Assembly: GCF_037076465.1 (NCBI RefSeq)
Contig: NZ_AP028908.1
Coordinates: 2,108,001 to 2,172,000 of the forward strand
Reading direction: 5' to 3'
Length of the DNA stretch: 64,000 nt
DNA from: Pectobacterium araliae
Lineage (GTDB): Bacteria; Pseudomonadota; Gammaproteobacteria; Enterobacterales; Enterobacteriaceae
Under the pieces are notes generated by a model. It saw only the letters and a list, made by a program, of their open reading frames with translations, was not told the DNA's origin and did no database searches. Of this stretch, positions 50,332 through 59,198 are shown piece after piece (within the stretch, counting starts at the first letter, position 1; every line of letters begins with the position of its first letter). The position numbers and the translations under genes were made by a program.

Positions 50332-50740
50332 GCAAATATCCTTACAAACCGTGAGATGTCATTTGAGAATAATTATCAATATCATTTAAGTCAAGAGGCA
50401 AAAGAACGCGGAGAGTCAGTATTCGAGGGGAGCTCATGATACAAGCAATCGCGGTTCGCTGGCTTGTCGTATGTGCTTGTGCAGATAAGGAACGCATCAT
50501 GCTCCTTTTGTAACAAAAATGTTGCTTTAATTTAATGAATCGTACTTAAGGTTACAACGAAAGTCTAACGGTAACGAGGGCGAACTGTCGTGTCGCTATA
50601 CATAGCTATACACATGGTTAAATTTACGCCCAAAAAAGAGAAAAATCTGAAGTAACCTTAAAAGTATCGTGGCTGCTGCCGATAAACCATAAAGAGTGTG
50701 AGAGATGTCTCTATTTTTATATGAAAGGACTGTGAAGCGT
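50332..50740. other. Gene-free stretch upstream of sitA
   Basis: Holds the Fur box. Further up, ACTTAAGGTTAC (50544-50555) and GTAACCTTAAAAGT (50652-50665) form an inverted repeat across about 96 bases. No recognised gene. Confidence 0.5.
50365..50383. promoter_or_regulatory. Fur box of the sitABCD operon
   Basis: On the minus strand GATATTGATAATTATTCTC matches 16 of 19 positions of the consensus GATAATGATAATCATTATC, 34 bases upstream of sitA. No MntR-type palindrome was seen. Confidence 0.85.
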
Positions 50741-50836
50741 ATGAGCACAAAATCAGAGCGACGCTGGAAATTGGCGAGTGTATTTTTATTGACCTTCTTG
50801 GTGGCATTATTAGTTCTACTGGTTCAAACCAGTTAA
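50741..50836 (+). CDS. Possible 31-residue single-helix membrane peptide
   Basis: Encodes MSTKSERRWKLASVFLLTFL and then VALLVLLVQTS: a basic N-terminus followed by one hydrophobic helix, the layout of many enterobacterial small membrane proteins. In-frame ATG at 50705 would add 12 residues; the ribosome site AAGGA at 50725-50729 is 11 bases before the ATG at 50741. I do not recognise a family; it lacks the cysteines of MgrB. Located upstream of yobF-cspC. Expression is unproven. Confidence 0.45.
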   Translation: MSTKSERRWKLASVFLLTFLVALLVLLVQTS

Positions 50837-51270
50837 TTCCTGGCACAGCAAGAGGCTAGTTACTATCTATTATGTAATGAATTAATGCAAAGGATATAGA
50901 TAGCATAAAAATGATAATTGATTTTAAACATTGATATAAGCGTGACCGCTGCGGATCACGCTTCTCGTTAATGTTCAATATCTGTTAGTGACAGAAGGCT
51001 AATTATCGCTTTTTGTTACGATTGTCGGCCTGTTGTGCCAGAAATGCGACATTTGTCGCGTATTTTGTGCATAATAAAATCTGAAATGTGCTTATTGTGT
51101 AATGCCAGAACGGGCTTGTGAATATAGGTGTCAGTGTGTGCTATCGTGTATTAATGAATCAGTAATGATGTGAATTTGTGCGGCGTATCCATGACTGATA
51201 AAAAAGGCCTTGCCATCGTTTGCATAGTGTGTAATAACCCTTCTGGGTAAAACGAGGTACAGTTCTGTAT
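50837..51270. other. Gene-free stretch upstream of yobF-cspC
   Basis: No gene or clear operator was recognised. GTGACCGCTGCGGATCACGC at 50942-50961 (GTGA-CCGCTGCGGA-TCAC arms) forms a small hairpin followed by TTCTCGTT, a possible terminator for the small ORF. The rest is likely the long cspC promoter and leader region. Confidence 0.4.
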
Positions 51271-51387
51271 ATGAATGGCATTTTCAGTAAAGAAGACTTA
51301 GGTACAACCTTTAGCGTTGCGTGCTACTTCTCTGCCGATCCTTATCTTAGTGCCTCAAGCAGTAACGACTTTGGTTTGTCTGTATAA
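51271..51387 (+). CDS. yobF: YobF-like small stress protein
   Basis: A 38-residue [23 protein letters not shown] and then [18 protein letters not shown]. It aligns with E. coli YobF (MCGIFSKEVL...YRFSAEPYIGAS) at the N-terminal GIFSKE and the central FSA(D/E)PY. YobF is co-transcribed with cspC in E. coli and accumulates under stress. Here it also ends 41 bases before cspC, which supports the call. Function unknown. Confidence 0.85.
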   Translation: MNGIFSKEDLGTTFSVACYFSADPYLSASSSNDFGLSV

Positions 51388-51428
51388 CGCCTTTTGGGCG
51401 GTTTAAACAATTAAAGGAAATATTTGAA

Positions 51429-51638
51429 ATGGCAAAGATTAAAGGTCAGGTTAAGTGGTTCAACGAGTCTAAAGGCTTTGGTTTCATCACTCCTGCTGAC
51501 GGCAGCAAAGATGTATTCGTACACTTCTCTGCAATTCAAGGCAACGGCTTCAAAACTCTGGCTGAAGGCCAGAACGTAGAGTTCGAAATTCAGGATGGCC
51601 AGAAAGGTCCTTCTGCAGTAAACGTCACTGCGCTGTAA
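51429..51638 (+). CDS. cspC: Cold shock-like protein CspC
   Basis: A 69-residue single cold-shock domain with both RNA-binding motifs KGFGFI (RNP1) and VFVHFS (RNP2). It differs from E. coli CspC at only about two residues near the C-terminus. CspC is an RNA chaperone that stabilises stress mRNAs and is expressed at 37 degrees. Ribosome site AAAGGAAAT precedes the ATG; a terminator follows at 51656. Confidence 0.96.
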   Translation: MAKIKGQVKWFNESKGFGFITPADGSKDVFVHFSAIQGNGFKTLAEGQNVEFEIQDGQKGPSAVNVTAL

Positions 51639-51655
51639 TTTTACAGCTCTGTTGC

Positions 51656-51681
51656 AAAACCCGCCATGGTGCGGGTTTTTT
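51656..51681 (+). terminator. Terminator of cspC
   Basis: AACCCGC/GCGGGTT stem with CATGGT loop and a T6 run. Confidence 0.9.
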
Positions 51682-51745
51682 GTTGTCTGCGTTTTATCTG
51701 CACCCGTAATGCAATGACGACGTGTTTAATGAGGAAAATGTGCCG

Positions 51746-52576
51746 ATGAGTTATCAGTGTCCGCTATGCCAGTTGCCCCTGGAGCGACACCCGCGGCAAT
51801 GGACGTGTGGTAAACATAGCTTTGACTGTGCGAAAGAAGGGTACGTCAACCTGTTGCCGGTACAGTTTAAGCGCTCAAAACAGCCCGGTGATAGTGCCGA
51901 AATGATGCAGGCCCGTCGCAGTTTTCTGGAGGCTGGCCATTATCAACCGCTACGTGATGCTGTTGCACAACATATTGATAATATTGTGCCGGATGACGCG
52001 TTAGCACTGCTGGATATCGGCTGTGGCGAAGGGTATTACACCGCAGAGTTGGCCCATCGTCTCACATCACGCAAGGCGATGGCGATATACGGACTGGATG
52101 TTTCCAAAGCAGCGATTCAGCGTGCGGCAAAGCGGTATGATAATGTTGAGTTTTGCGTTGCATCCAGCCAGAGGCTACCTTTTCGCGACGCATCCCTTGA
52201 TGCTGTGGTGAAAATCTATGCACCGTGCAATGACGCAGAACTACAGCGCACGGTTAAGATTGGCGGTTGGGTGGTGACGGTGTCTCCAGGGCCACGGCAT
52301 CTTTATCAGTTGAAGGCGGAAGTCTACGATGAGGTGCTATTGCATCCGAATAAAGATGAAGCACTCGCAGGCTTTCAACCTATGGTACAGCAAACGCTCA
52401 CGTATCCAATGCAGTTATCTGGAAACGAGGCCGCAACTCTGTTGCAAATGACCCCCTTTGCCTGGCGGGCAACACCTGATGTGAGTATTCGGTTGCAGGC
52501 AACTGTGCAGTTTAGCTGTGAAACGGACTTTATTATCCGTTTGCATCAGCGCGTGGAGAGCGGTGCGGTAGCGTAA
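51746..52576 (+). CDS. rlmA: 23S rRNA (guanine745-N1)-methyltransferase RlmA
   Basis: A 276-residue SAM-dependent methyltransferase. The N-terminal zinc finger is visible as CPLC (Cys4, Cys7), then [20 protein letters not shown]. The SAM motif [11 protein letters not shown] lies near residue 90 and [12 protein letters not shown] near 138. It modifies G745 of 23S rRNA. I start at the ATG at 51746 (MSYQCPLC), matching E. coli; the in-frame ATG at 51722 would add eight residues not in the family. It converges with mntP. Confidence 0.95.
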   Translation: MSYQCPLCQLPLERHPRQWTCGKHSFDCAKEGYVNLLPVQFKRSKQPGDSAEMMQARRSFLEAGHYQPLRDAVAQHIDNIVPDDALALLDIGCGEGYYTAELAHRLTSRKAMAIYGLDVSKAAIQRAAKRYDNVEFCVASSQRLPFRDASLDAVVKIYAPCNDAELQRTVKIGGWVVTVSPGPRHLYQLKAEVYDEVLLHPNKDEALAGFQPMVQQTLTYPMQLSGNEAATLLQMTPFAWRATPDVSIRLQATVQFSCETDFIIRLHQRVESGAVA

Positions 52577-52587
52577 TCAAGAAGAAT

Positions 52588-52625
52588 AAAAATGGGCAGC
52601 GCGATAGCCGGGCTGCCCATTAATA
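52588..52625. terminator. Bidirectional terminator between rlmA and mntP
   Basis: ATGGGCAGC/GCTGCCCAT stem with an 11-base loop, A-rich on the left and AT-rich on the right. Confidence 0.75.
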
Positions 52626-52640
52626 TGAGAGGTATTTTTA

Positions 52641-53213
52641 TCAGGCAGCGTAGCCGAGGTGTTCGTACAGGATATTACAGCCGATACCAATCAGAACTAA
52701 TCCACCCATAACTTCTGCTTTTTTACCGAGAATCGGGCCAATGTAACGGCCAATCATCATCCCAAGCGTAACCATAATCATGGTGGCACAGCCAATCACC
52801 ATCGCGGTATGGAAAATATTGACCTGAAGGAAGGCCAGACCAACGCCGATTGCCATGGCATCCAGGCTGGTGGCGACGGCGGTACAGATTAACAGTGCCA
52901 GACTATGATTTTTGACTTTTTCGCAGCGGCAGTCTGAAGAGCCTTTGAGGCCTTCAACGATCATGCGACCACCCAAAATCAATAACAGCGTAAAAGCAAC
53001 CCAATGATCCCATTCGAGAATATATTGGCTGGCAAAAAAACCAAGCACCCAACCGATGAGTGGAGTAATGGCTTCGATAACGCCAAAAATGAGGCCCGTG
53101 CGTATCGCATCACGAAAACGGGGATTATGCAGGACGGCACCTTTACCGATTGACGCGGCGAAGGCATCCATTGACATGCCAAATGCTAGGATAAGTGTTG
53201 CTGACGTATTCAT
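52641..53213 (-). CDS. mntP: Manganese efflux pump MntP
   Basis: A 190-residue inner-membrane protein with six helices. Membrane Asp residues thought to carry Mn2+ are seen in [15 protein letters not shown] (Asp16) and in [12 protein letters not shown] (Asp near 118). It expels excess Mn2+. The leader carries a yybP-ykoY manganese riboswitch, with a Fur-type box further up, matching the dual control known in E. coli. Nice contrast to the Fur-repressed importer sitABCD 2 kb away. Confidence 0.96.
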   Translation of the reverse strand: MNTSATLILAFGMSMDAFAASIGKGAVLHNPRFRDAIRTGLIFGVIEAITPLIGWVLGFFASQYILEWDHWVAFTLLLILGGRMIVEGLKGSSDCRCEKVKNHSLALLICTAVATSLDAMAIGVGLAFLQVNIFHTAMVIGCATMIMVTLGMMIGRYIGPILGKKAEVMGGLVLIGIGCNILYEHLGYAA

Positions 53214-53239
53214 TGTAAAATAGCCTCGGCTGGACGATT

Positions 53240-53440
53240 AACCATATACACGCAGACCATCCCCAACCCGAATGACGATCCTACGTGTCTATGGTCTCGC
53301 CTGCCAATCATGCTTGGCCGCCCGCACCACGTTTTATGCTCCGATAATATGGAGATAGAACGAGTATGTTGATACGAGCATTTCTGACCAGTTACTATGA
53401 ATATTGGCTAATCAGAAATCGGCTACTCCCCAATGACGGC
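53240..53440 (-). ncRNA. yybP-ykoY manganese riboswitch in the mntP leader
   Basis: On the minus strand the leader contains the family's hallmark GGGGAGTAGCC (at about 53421-53431) near its 5' end and GGCAGGCGAGACCATAG (about 53288-53304) towards its 3' end, followed by a G-rich stretch that can pair before the mntP ribosome site. Bounds are approximate. E. coli mntP has the same element, where Mn2+ binding raises translation. Confidence 0.88.
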
Positions 53441-53451
53441 GCAACCTTACC

Positions 53452-53479
53452 ATATTATTTATGTTGCAAACAACACCAA
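53452..53479 (-). promoter_or_regulatory. Candidate promoter of mntP
   Basis: On the minus strand TTGGTG (53474-53479) and TAATAT (53452-53457) with 16 bases between. The implied start lies just before the riboswitch. Confidence 0.55.
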
Positions 53480-53504
53480 AAGTTTTAAGTGTTAATAATG
53501 CAAT

Positions 53505-53519
53505 TGATAATTATTTTCA
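53505..53519. promoter_or_regulatory. Fur-type box upstream of the mntP promoter
   Basis: TGATAAT-T-ATTTTCA matches the 7-1-7 Fur motif TGATAAT-N-ATTATCA with one mismatch. It lies about 26 bases upstream of the -35, where activation is conceivable; E. coli mntP is positively affected by Fur. Confidence 0.65.
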
Positions 53520-53637
53520 TTTGGTTGTTGAGGATGAAATCGGATAAAATAACGTCATGGTTGTTGTGGTTAAAGTGTCATCGAGATAGGAAGGGTATAT
53601 TGAAAACTATTTAAATAATTTGAATGATAATTTCATT

Positions 53638-54096
53638 TCATTGATTGTTAATCATAAATTTATATATTTTTTCTAAATCATCGAGCTGTGTAACTTGTAT
53701 CAATAAACGACGTTTTTCAAGTTCGATGACCAATACGCCATCCTCAGATAAATTCATATTCTTAATTTTGGTATAAGGAATGAATATATTCGCATGAAAG
53801 AAACCGGTTGATTTAAAAAACAGTTTTGGGCGGCGAATATAGGCCAGATAACATGCCATGAAGGCCAGCGAAATCAAAAGATAGGTTGTGATAACAGCGC
53901 CATTATTCATCACATTTTGATAAATAAGAATACCCACTAAGCCGATAAAAATCAGGGTGTCGAGTCGATTGATCCGTTTCAGGGGGATGAGAAGCTGTGT
54001 TTTTCCTTTGAGTTTATCCATGATGAATTCGTCATAGATGGCATAAATCAGTGCTAAAGTAATCAATCCCACCAGCGTGATATCTGTCATCGTCAT
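53638..54096 (-). CDS. yobD: YobD, DUF986 membrane protein
   Basis: A 152-residue protein with three or so helices near the N-terminus (residues 4-25, 45-62, 68-90) and a soluble C-terminal part with [28 protein letters not shown], as in E. coli YobD (also 152 aa). The frame is open to 54237 inside the manZ end, but the ATG at 54096 matches the family. It follows manZ in the conserved manXYZ-yobD-mntP order. Function unknown. Confidence 0.9.
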   Translation of the reverse strand: MTMTDITLVGLITLALIYAIYDEFIMDKLKGKTQLLIPLKRINRLDTLIFIGLVGILIYQNVMNNGAVITTYLLISLAFMACYLAYIRRPKLFFKSTGFFHANIFIPYTKIKNMNLSEDGVLVIELEKRRLLIQVTQLDDLEKIYKFMINNQ

Positions 54097-54170
54097 CCGT
54101 ATTCCCCTTGTCCGTTGCGTCTCTGTTGATAAAGAATCGTCGGGCACATTGTGTGCCCGACGAGTAAGCA

Positions 54171-55022
54171 TTATACGCCGAGCAGGCCGATCCAATAGCC
54201 GAAGATACCGATGGCAAAGAAGCCCATGATCAACCACAGCGCATTCACCTTACGCCGCAATAGCCACATGCAGCCGAACGTCAGCAGTAGAGGAACGAGC
54301 CCCGGCATGAGCTGGTCGAGGATGGATTGAACGGTGGTTACCGTGGTTTCCCCGTTCTGGTTCGTCACCGTCGACACCACCATCGGAATGTTGACGTGCG
54401 TCCATTTATTGACGAGTGCTCCCATCACGAACAAGCCGAGGATAGACGCTGCTTCGGTCATTTTTTGCAGGAAACCGCCGCCCATATCACTGACGATATC
54501 GATCCCCTTGCGGTAGCCGTAGGCGACGCCATAGTAACGCACCAGCAGGCGAATCAGGTTAAAGAGGACGAAGAAGAGGACGGGCCCTAACAGGCTGCCG
54601 CTCATGGCAATCCCCGCGCCTAGCGCAGCGAACACCGGGCGGGCGGTTCCCCAAAATATCGGGTCGCCGACGCCAGCCAATGGTCCCATCAACCCAACCT
54701 TCAGACCGTTTATCGCCGCGTCGTCAATCGGGGCTCCGTTAGCACGTTGCTCTTCCATTGCCATTGTTACACCGAGTATCGGGGCGGCAACAAAAGGCTG
54801 CGTGTTGAAGAACTCCAGATGGCGCTTGATCGCTTGTTTACGTTCTTCCGAATTTTCAGGATAAAGACGGCGGATCACCGGCACCATCGAAAAACAGAAG
54901 CCGAGTGCCTGCATACGTTCAAAGTTCCAGGAGCCTTGAAACAGGTTGGAACGGATAAACACCGCGCGGATATCGCTGTCAGTGAGTTTTTTAACATTCG
55001 TATTTTCGACCATTTCTCTCAC
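54171..55022 (-). CDS. manZ: Mannose PTS permease subunit IID
   Basis: A 283-residue EIID subunit: an N-terminal soluble part (about 1-100) with [28 protein letters not shown] and [17 protein letters not shown], then membrane helices including [17 protein letters not shown]. Together with ManY it transports mannose, glucose and related sugars while ManX phosphorylates them. Six bases separate it from manY. Confidence 0.96.
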   Translation of the reverse strand: MREMVENTNVKKLTDSDIRAVFIRSNLFQGSWNFERMQALGFCFSMVPVIRRLYPENSEERKQAIKRHLEFFNTQPFVAAPILGVTMAMEEQRANGAPIDDAAINGLKVGLMGPLAGVGDPIFWGTARPVFAALGAGIAMSGSLLGPVLFFVLFNLIRLLVRYYGVAYGYRKGIDIVSDMGGGFLQKMTEAASILGLFVMGALVNKWTHVNIPMVVSTVTNQNGETTVTTVQSILDQLMPGLVPLLLTFGCMWLLRRKVNALWLIMGFFAIGIFGYWIGLLGV

Positions 55023-55027
55023 TCCTG

Positions 55028-55825
55028 TTAATCCAGTTCGTTATCAAGGCCGTTATTGCCTGATGCAACAGACTGGCCTTGAACCTTGTTATATTTTGGG
55101 CTGAGCTGGATATATAGCACTGCCATCACAATACCGATTACGCCCAGCGCCACCAGGTTGAACTCGGTGAACGCGGCGGTCACGAAGCCAAGATAGAAGA
55201 ATGGCATCAGGTAGCCCGCGCGCATCATGTTGATGACCATCGCGTAACCGACGACGACAATCATCCCACCAGCGATATTCAGGCCGTTAGTGACAACGTC
55301 TGGGATGGAGTTCAGCAGAGCGTGAACGGCGTCAGTACCGACAGAGACTGCCACAATAACCGCAGGAATCGCGATACGCATGGCTTGAAGCAGCAGGGCG
55401 GAGACGTGAATCCAACTGATGGCCGTCAGGTTACCGCGCTCTGCCGCGCTATCTGCCGCATGTTGAAATGCAACTGTGATGGTACGAACAATGATGGTTA
55501 AGACTTGCCCGGCCGCAGCAAGTGGAATCGCCAGGGCAATCCCAGCCCCAATTCCCTGACCGCCAGCAATAACCAGAATGGTTGAAATAATGGAAGCCAG
55601 CGCCGCATCGGGTGCGACTGCCGCACCGATGTTCATCCAGCCTAATGCGATCATTTCCAGCGTACCACCAATAATGATCCCGGTTTTTAAATCACCTAAT
55701 ACTGCACCAATTAGCGTACACGCGACGAGTGGACGGTGGAACTGGAATTCATCAAGAATCGAACCCATCCCCGAAACACATGCGACGAGAAATATCAGCA
55801 CAATTTGAAGTGTGGTAATTTCCAT
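55028..55825 (-). CDS. manY: Mannose PTS permease subunit IIC
   Basis: A 265-residue EIIC with about eight helices; it begins MEITTLQIVLIFLVACVSGM and contains DEFQFHRPL, GGTLEMIALGWMNIGAAVAPD and ends DNELD, like E. coli ManY. I start at the ATG at 55825; the open frame extends to 55870. An unusually long gap of about 190 bases with degenerate 21-bp repeats separates it from manX. Confidence 0.96.
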   Translation of the reverse strand: MEITTLQIVLIFLVACVSGMGSILDEFQFHRPLVACTLIGAVLGDLKTGIIIGGTLEMIALGWMNIGAAVAPDAALASIISTILVIAGGQGIGAGIALAIPLAAAGQVLTIIVRTITVAFQHAADSAAERGNLTAISWIHVSALLLQAMRIAIPAVIVAVSVGTDAVHALLNSIPDVVTNGLNIAGGMIVVVGYAMVINMMRAGYLMPFFYLGFVTAAFTEFNLVALGVIGIVMAVLYIQLSPKYNKVQGQSVASGNNGLDNELD

Positions 55826-55884
55826 CGTACTTCTCCTATAAAATGTGTCTGAGTAAAAATAAATCGTCATCCCCGTTGTTTTTC

Positions 55885-55947
55885 AATGTCAACGTAAAGC
55901 TTTCTATGTCGATATAAAGCTTTTCAATATCGGCATAACTTGAAAAT
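55885..55947. repeat. Degenerate 21-bp repeats in the manX-manY gap
   Basis: AATGTCAACGTAAAGCTTTC, ATGTCGATATAAAGCTTTTC and ATATCGGCATAACTTG start 21 bases apart. The first two share ATGTC-N2-TAAAGCTTT, the third is weaker. Confidence 0.65.
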
Positions 55948-56014
55948 CGCCAGGTCTGTAAAACTATTATTGATAGTGATATTGGCATTAACGACCTTCG
56001 CAGCACGACAGGCA

Positions 56015-56983
56015 TCAACGCGGCATTTTGTTAATCAAATCCATCATTTTAATCCGGGAATCGGTTGATACTTTTCGAACCTCCAATTCAATACCGCGTT
56101 TATCTAATTCACGGAATGCCGCAATATCGTTTTCATCAATAGAGACAGCATTATTTACCTGCGTTTTCCCCTGTTTGAATGCCATCCCACCAATGTTGAC
56201 CGAGGTGATGTTTACGCCATTTTCGATCAGCGTTAATACATCCGTCGGATTGGTGAACAGCAACATTACGCGATCGGCGGCATATTTCGGGTTGTCATAA
56301 ACACGAACCGCTTTTGCCACATCCACGACGTGGGCGGTAACGCCCGGCGGCGCAACCTGAGTCAGCAACGTTTTACGCACGTGATCGGCGGCGACCTCAT
56401 CGCTGACAACAATAATGCGCGAAACATTGGTTTCTTTCGTCCAGCGGGTGGCGACCTGACCATGAATCAGACGGTCGTCGATACGTGCCAACCCAATCTT
56501 CATATGTTCACCGGATCCCGCTGGTGTGGGTACGGTGTTGGTTTTTGGAGGGAGTAGAGGAGAAGGGGGCGCTGCTTTGGGTTTTTCCTGATGCTTCAGG
56601 GCTTTTACACCCTCTCTACCGGCTTCCAGAGCGATGGTAACCAGATCGGAGAAGGAGGGGTTATCATCCCGAGCCATAAAGGTTTCCGCCAGCATAGGGA
56701 TATTCACGCCGGCGATAACATCATGGTTTTCTTTGTCAGTGACGAGGCGACTGGCGGCGTTGAACGGGCTGCCGCCCCAGGTATCAACGAGAAACAGCAC
56801 GCCCTGCGATGTGTCTAACTGCGTGAGTTTTTCCTGATATTTTTCTATCAATGTTTCGGCGTTTTCTCCAGGAACGAAATCAATCCAGGCGATATTACTT
56901 TGTTCGCCAAGAATCATTTCTGCTGTTTTTAACAGCGGTCCCGCAGTGGCGCCGTGAGTGCATAACATGATTGCAATACTCAC
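56015..56983 (-). CDS. manX: Mannose PTS enzyme IIAB
   Basis: A 322-residue fusion. The IIA domain (1-130) has its phosphorylated His10 in MLCTHGATAG. A Pro- and Ala-rich linker (about 133-158) joins the IIB domain (about 160-322), with its His in RIDDRLIHGQVATRW near 175. Phosphate passes from HPr to IIA, IIB and then the sugar. First gene of manXYZ, divergent from yoaE as in E. coli. Confidence 0.97.
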   Translation of the reverse strand: MSIAIMLCTHGATAGPLLKTAEMILGEQSNIAWIDFVPGENAETLIEKYQEKLTQLDTSQGVLFLVDTWGGSPFNAASRLVTDKENHDVIAGVNIPMLAETFMARDDNPSFSDLVTIALEAGREGVKALKHQEKPKAAPPSPLLPPKTNTVPTPAGSGEHMKIGLARIDDRLIHGQVATRWTKETNVSRIIVVSDEVAADHVRKTLLTQVAPPGVTAHVVDVAKAVRVYDNPKYAADRVMLLFTNPTDVLTLIENGVNITSVNIGGMAFKQGKTQVNNAVSIDENDIAAFRELDKRGIELEVRKVSTDSRIKMMDLINKMPR

Positions 56984-57551
56984 TTGCTACCTCCTCACGT
57001 TCACGATCAAAAAGAGTCAATGTGTCAGGAAATCGGGTTAGCGTTCAGTCACTGAGCGTTAACCGTCGCGGTATTAGTATGGCTACAAGAAAAAATTTTA
57101 CCGTGCATTCATGACATTTCGCTGTGTTCCTCCAGGTTGTCAGGCGAAAAATCGTGACTGACAGATTTATTTTAGTTATCGAAAAAATAAATAGTGTGAT
57201 GATGCTCTAATGCTGACCAGTTAAGCAGGGGGACAAAACGGTGTGAAATCAGAAAATTTGAGCGAGTTATCAATGCGAAGCCAGTCTAAGAAATTCTTTG
57301 TGAAAAACGGTAACAACCTGTTAGAGTAAATATCCCTTAAATTGCTTAGGAGCACCGGGCATCAGCCCTTCCCATGGACTGTCACCGACAAAACGTTCTC
57401 TGTTTTCCCGCTAATGCTGGCGGTTTTCTGTACTCAGTTGGTCACTCAGACCACGTTCAGAATCTCTCTGATTCACATCAACTCTTTTTATTACCATTCA
57501 ATGCGGCTCATGCGTTGATGTCATCTGCTCGTTCATTTTCTGGAGTCTGAC
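56984..57551. other. Divergent regulatory region between manX and yoaE
   Basis: 568 bases with no gene. The yoaE side has a leader-like region with small hairpins GGGC-ATCA-GCCC at 57357-57368 and CCGC/GCGG at 57408-57423 followed by TTTT, suggesting a structured 5' leader. TGTGA-type half-sites occur (57198, 57241) but no convincing CRP or Mlc palindrome. Confidence 0.45.
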
Positions 57552-59108
57552 ATGGAATTTTTGCTAGATCCTTCAATCTGGGCAGGCCTATTGACGCTGG
57601 TGGTACTTGAAATTGTTCTGGGTATCGACAATTTGGTGTTTATCGCCATTTTGGCAGATAAATTACCTCCCAAGCAGCGAGATAAAGCCCGCATTATCGG
57701 TTTAAGCCTGGCGTTATTCATGCGTCTGGGCCTGTTGTCTTTGATTTCCTGGATGGTCACACTGACGCGCCCACTGTTTAGCGTTGGCGATTTCAGTTTC
57801 TCAGGGCGTGACCTGATTCTGCTATTCGGCGGTATGTTCCTCTTGTTCAAAGCCACGATGGAGTTGCATGAACGGCTAGAAAATAAAACGCACGACGGCA
57901 ATGGTAATCGCGCGCATGCCAACTTCTGGGCTGTGGTTGCGCAGATCGTCGTGCTGGACGCCGTGTTCTCGCTGGATGCTGTAATTACCGCCGTGGGGAT
58001 GGTAGACCACCTGGGCGTTATGATGACGGCGGTGATCATTGCGATGGGCGTGATGCTGATTGCTTCTAAGCCACTGACCAACTTCGTTAACGAGCACCCA
58101 ACGGTGGTTGTCCTGTGCCTCAGCTTCTTGCTGATGATTGGTCTGAGCCTCATGGCGGAAGGTTTCGGTTTCCACATACCGAAAGGCTACCTGTATGCTG
58201 CGATTGGTTTCTCTATCCTGATCGAACTGTTTAACCAAATTGCCCGTCATAACTTTATGAAGCATCAGTCGCACCGCCCCTTGCGTGAACGTACCGCAGA
58301 GGCCATTTTGCGCCTGATGGGTTCACGGAAAAATACGGACGATGTGGATGCGGATGAACCGCAGAAGAAACTCACGACAGAGGAATTCGCCGAAGAAGAG
58401 CGCAATATGATCAGCGGTGTGCTGACGTTAGCCTCACGTTCGCTGCGTAGCGTGATGACGCCGCGTACTGAAATCTCCTGGGTGGATAGCGCGAGTTCTG
58501 TCGAACAGATCCGTATGCAATTGCTGGATACGCCTCACAGCCTGTTCCCGATATGCCGCGGTTCGCTGGATGAAATTATCGGTGTCGTCCGTGCCAAAGA
58601 CCTGCTGGTGGCGCTGGAAACGCAAACGGATGTGGAAAGCTTTGCCGCCGCTAATCCGCCGATTGTCGTACCTGAAACGCTGGATGTCATTAACCTGCTG
58701 CCGGTTTTGCGTCGTGCGAAAGGCAGTTTGGTTATTATCGCCAACGAATTTGGCGTGGTGCAAGGATTGGTCACGCCGCTGGACGTGCTGGAAGCCATCG
58801 CGGGTGAGTTCCCGGATGAAGACGAAACGTTGGATATCATCCCTGACGGCGAAGGCTGGTTAGTGAAAGGCGGAACGGACCTGCACGCTTTGCAACAGGT
58901 CGTGGATAGCAGCGATCTGGTTGATCCAAAGGAAGAGTATGCATCGTTGGCAGGCATGTTGCTGGCGCACAGTGATGAATTCCCGAAAGTCGGCGAGGTC
59001 ATCGAGTTGTACCACCTGCGCTTCCATATCGTCGAAGTTTCCGAATACCGTATTGAACTGGTGCGTGTAGAACGCATCGTCGATCGGGAAGAGGATGAAG
59101 ACGCATAA
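57552..59108 (+). CDS. yoaE: YoaE, TerC-family membrane protein with CBS and CorC/HlyC domains
   Basis: A 518-residue protein: a TerC-like membrane domain with seven or so helices (about 1-235; [20 protein letters not shown] near 20 and [19 protein letters not shown] near 137, both with membrane Asp residues), a tandem CBS part (about 300-420) and a C-terminal CorC_HlyC domain (about 430-512). TerC relatives are implicated in metal ion, especially Mn2+, export; YoaE itself is little studied. Position opposite manX is as in E. coli. It has a terminator at 59129. Confidence 0.92.
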   Translation: MEFLLDPSIWAGLLTLVVLEIVLGIDNLVFIAILADKLPPKQRDKARIIGLSLALFMRLGLLSLISWMVTLTRPLFSVGDFSFSGRDLILLFGGMFLLFKATMELHERLENKTHDGNGNRAHANFWAVVAQIVVLDAVFSLDAVITAVGMVDHLGVMMTAVIIAMGVMLIASKPLTNFVNEHPTVVVLCLSFLLMIGLSLMAEGFGFHIPKGYLYAAIGFSILIELFNQIARHNFMKHQSHRPLRERTAEAILRLMGSRKNTDDVDADEPQKKLTTEEFAEEERNMISGVLTLASRSLRSVMTPRTEISWVDSASSVEQIRMQLLDTPHSLFPICRGSLDEIIGVVRAKDLLVALETQTDVESFAAANPPIVVPETLDVINLLPVLRRAKGSLVIIANEFGVVQGLVTPLDVLEAIAGEFPDEDETLDIIPDGEGWLVKGGTDLHALQQVVDSSDLVDPKEEYASLAGMLLAHSDEFPKVGEVIELYHLRFHIVEVSEYRIELVRVERIVDREEDEDA

Positions 59109-59128
59109 GCACCGTCGTGCGCGATGAT

Positions 59129-59166
59129 CACACCCTGCGAGCAGTACGCTGGCAGGGTGTTTTTTG
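59129..59166 (+). terminator. Terminator of yoaE
   Basis: CACCCTGC/GCAGGGTG stem with a 13-base loop and a T-run. Confidence 0.85.
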
Positions 59167-59198
59167 TTGAAAAGGAACTGGGCAGAGACTACGTTATA

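Noticed and set aside
55836..56018. 60-codon minus-strand ORF between manX and manY
   Set aside because: No ribosome site and no known family; the apparent repeat in the protein merely reflects the 21-bp DNA repeats.
56984..57300. CRP or Mlc operator for manXYZ
   Set aside because: Only isolated TGTGA half-sites are present; no two-armed palindrome with correct spacing.
57300..57551. A second yybP-ykoY riboswitch in the yoaE leader
   Set aside because: The hallmark GGGGAGTAGC is absent; only small hairpins are visible.
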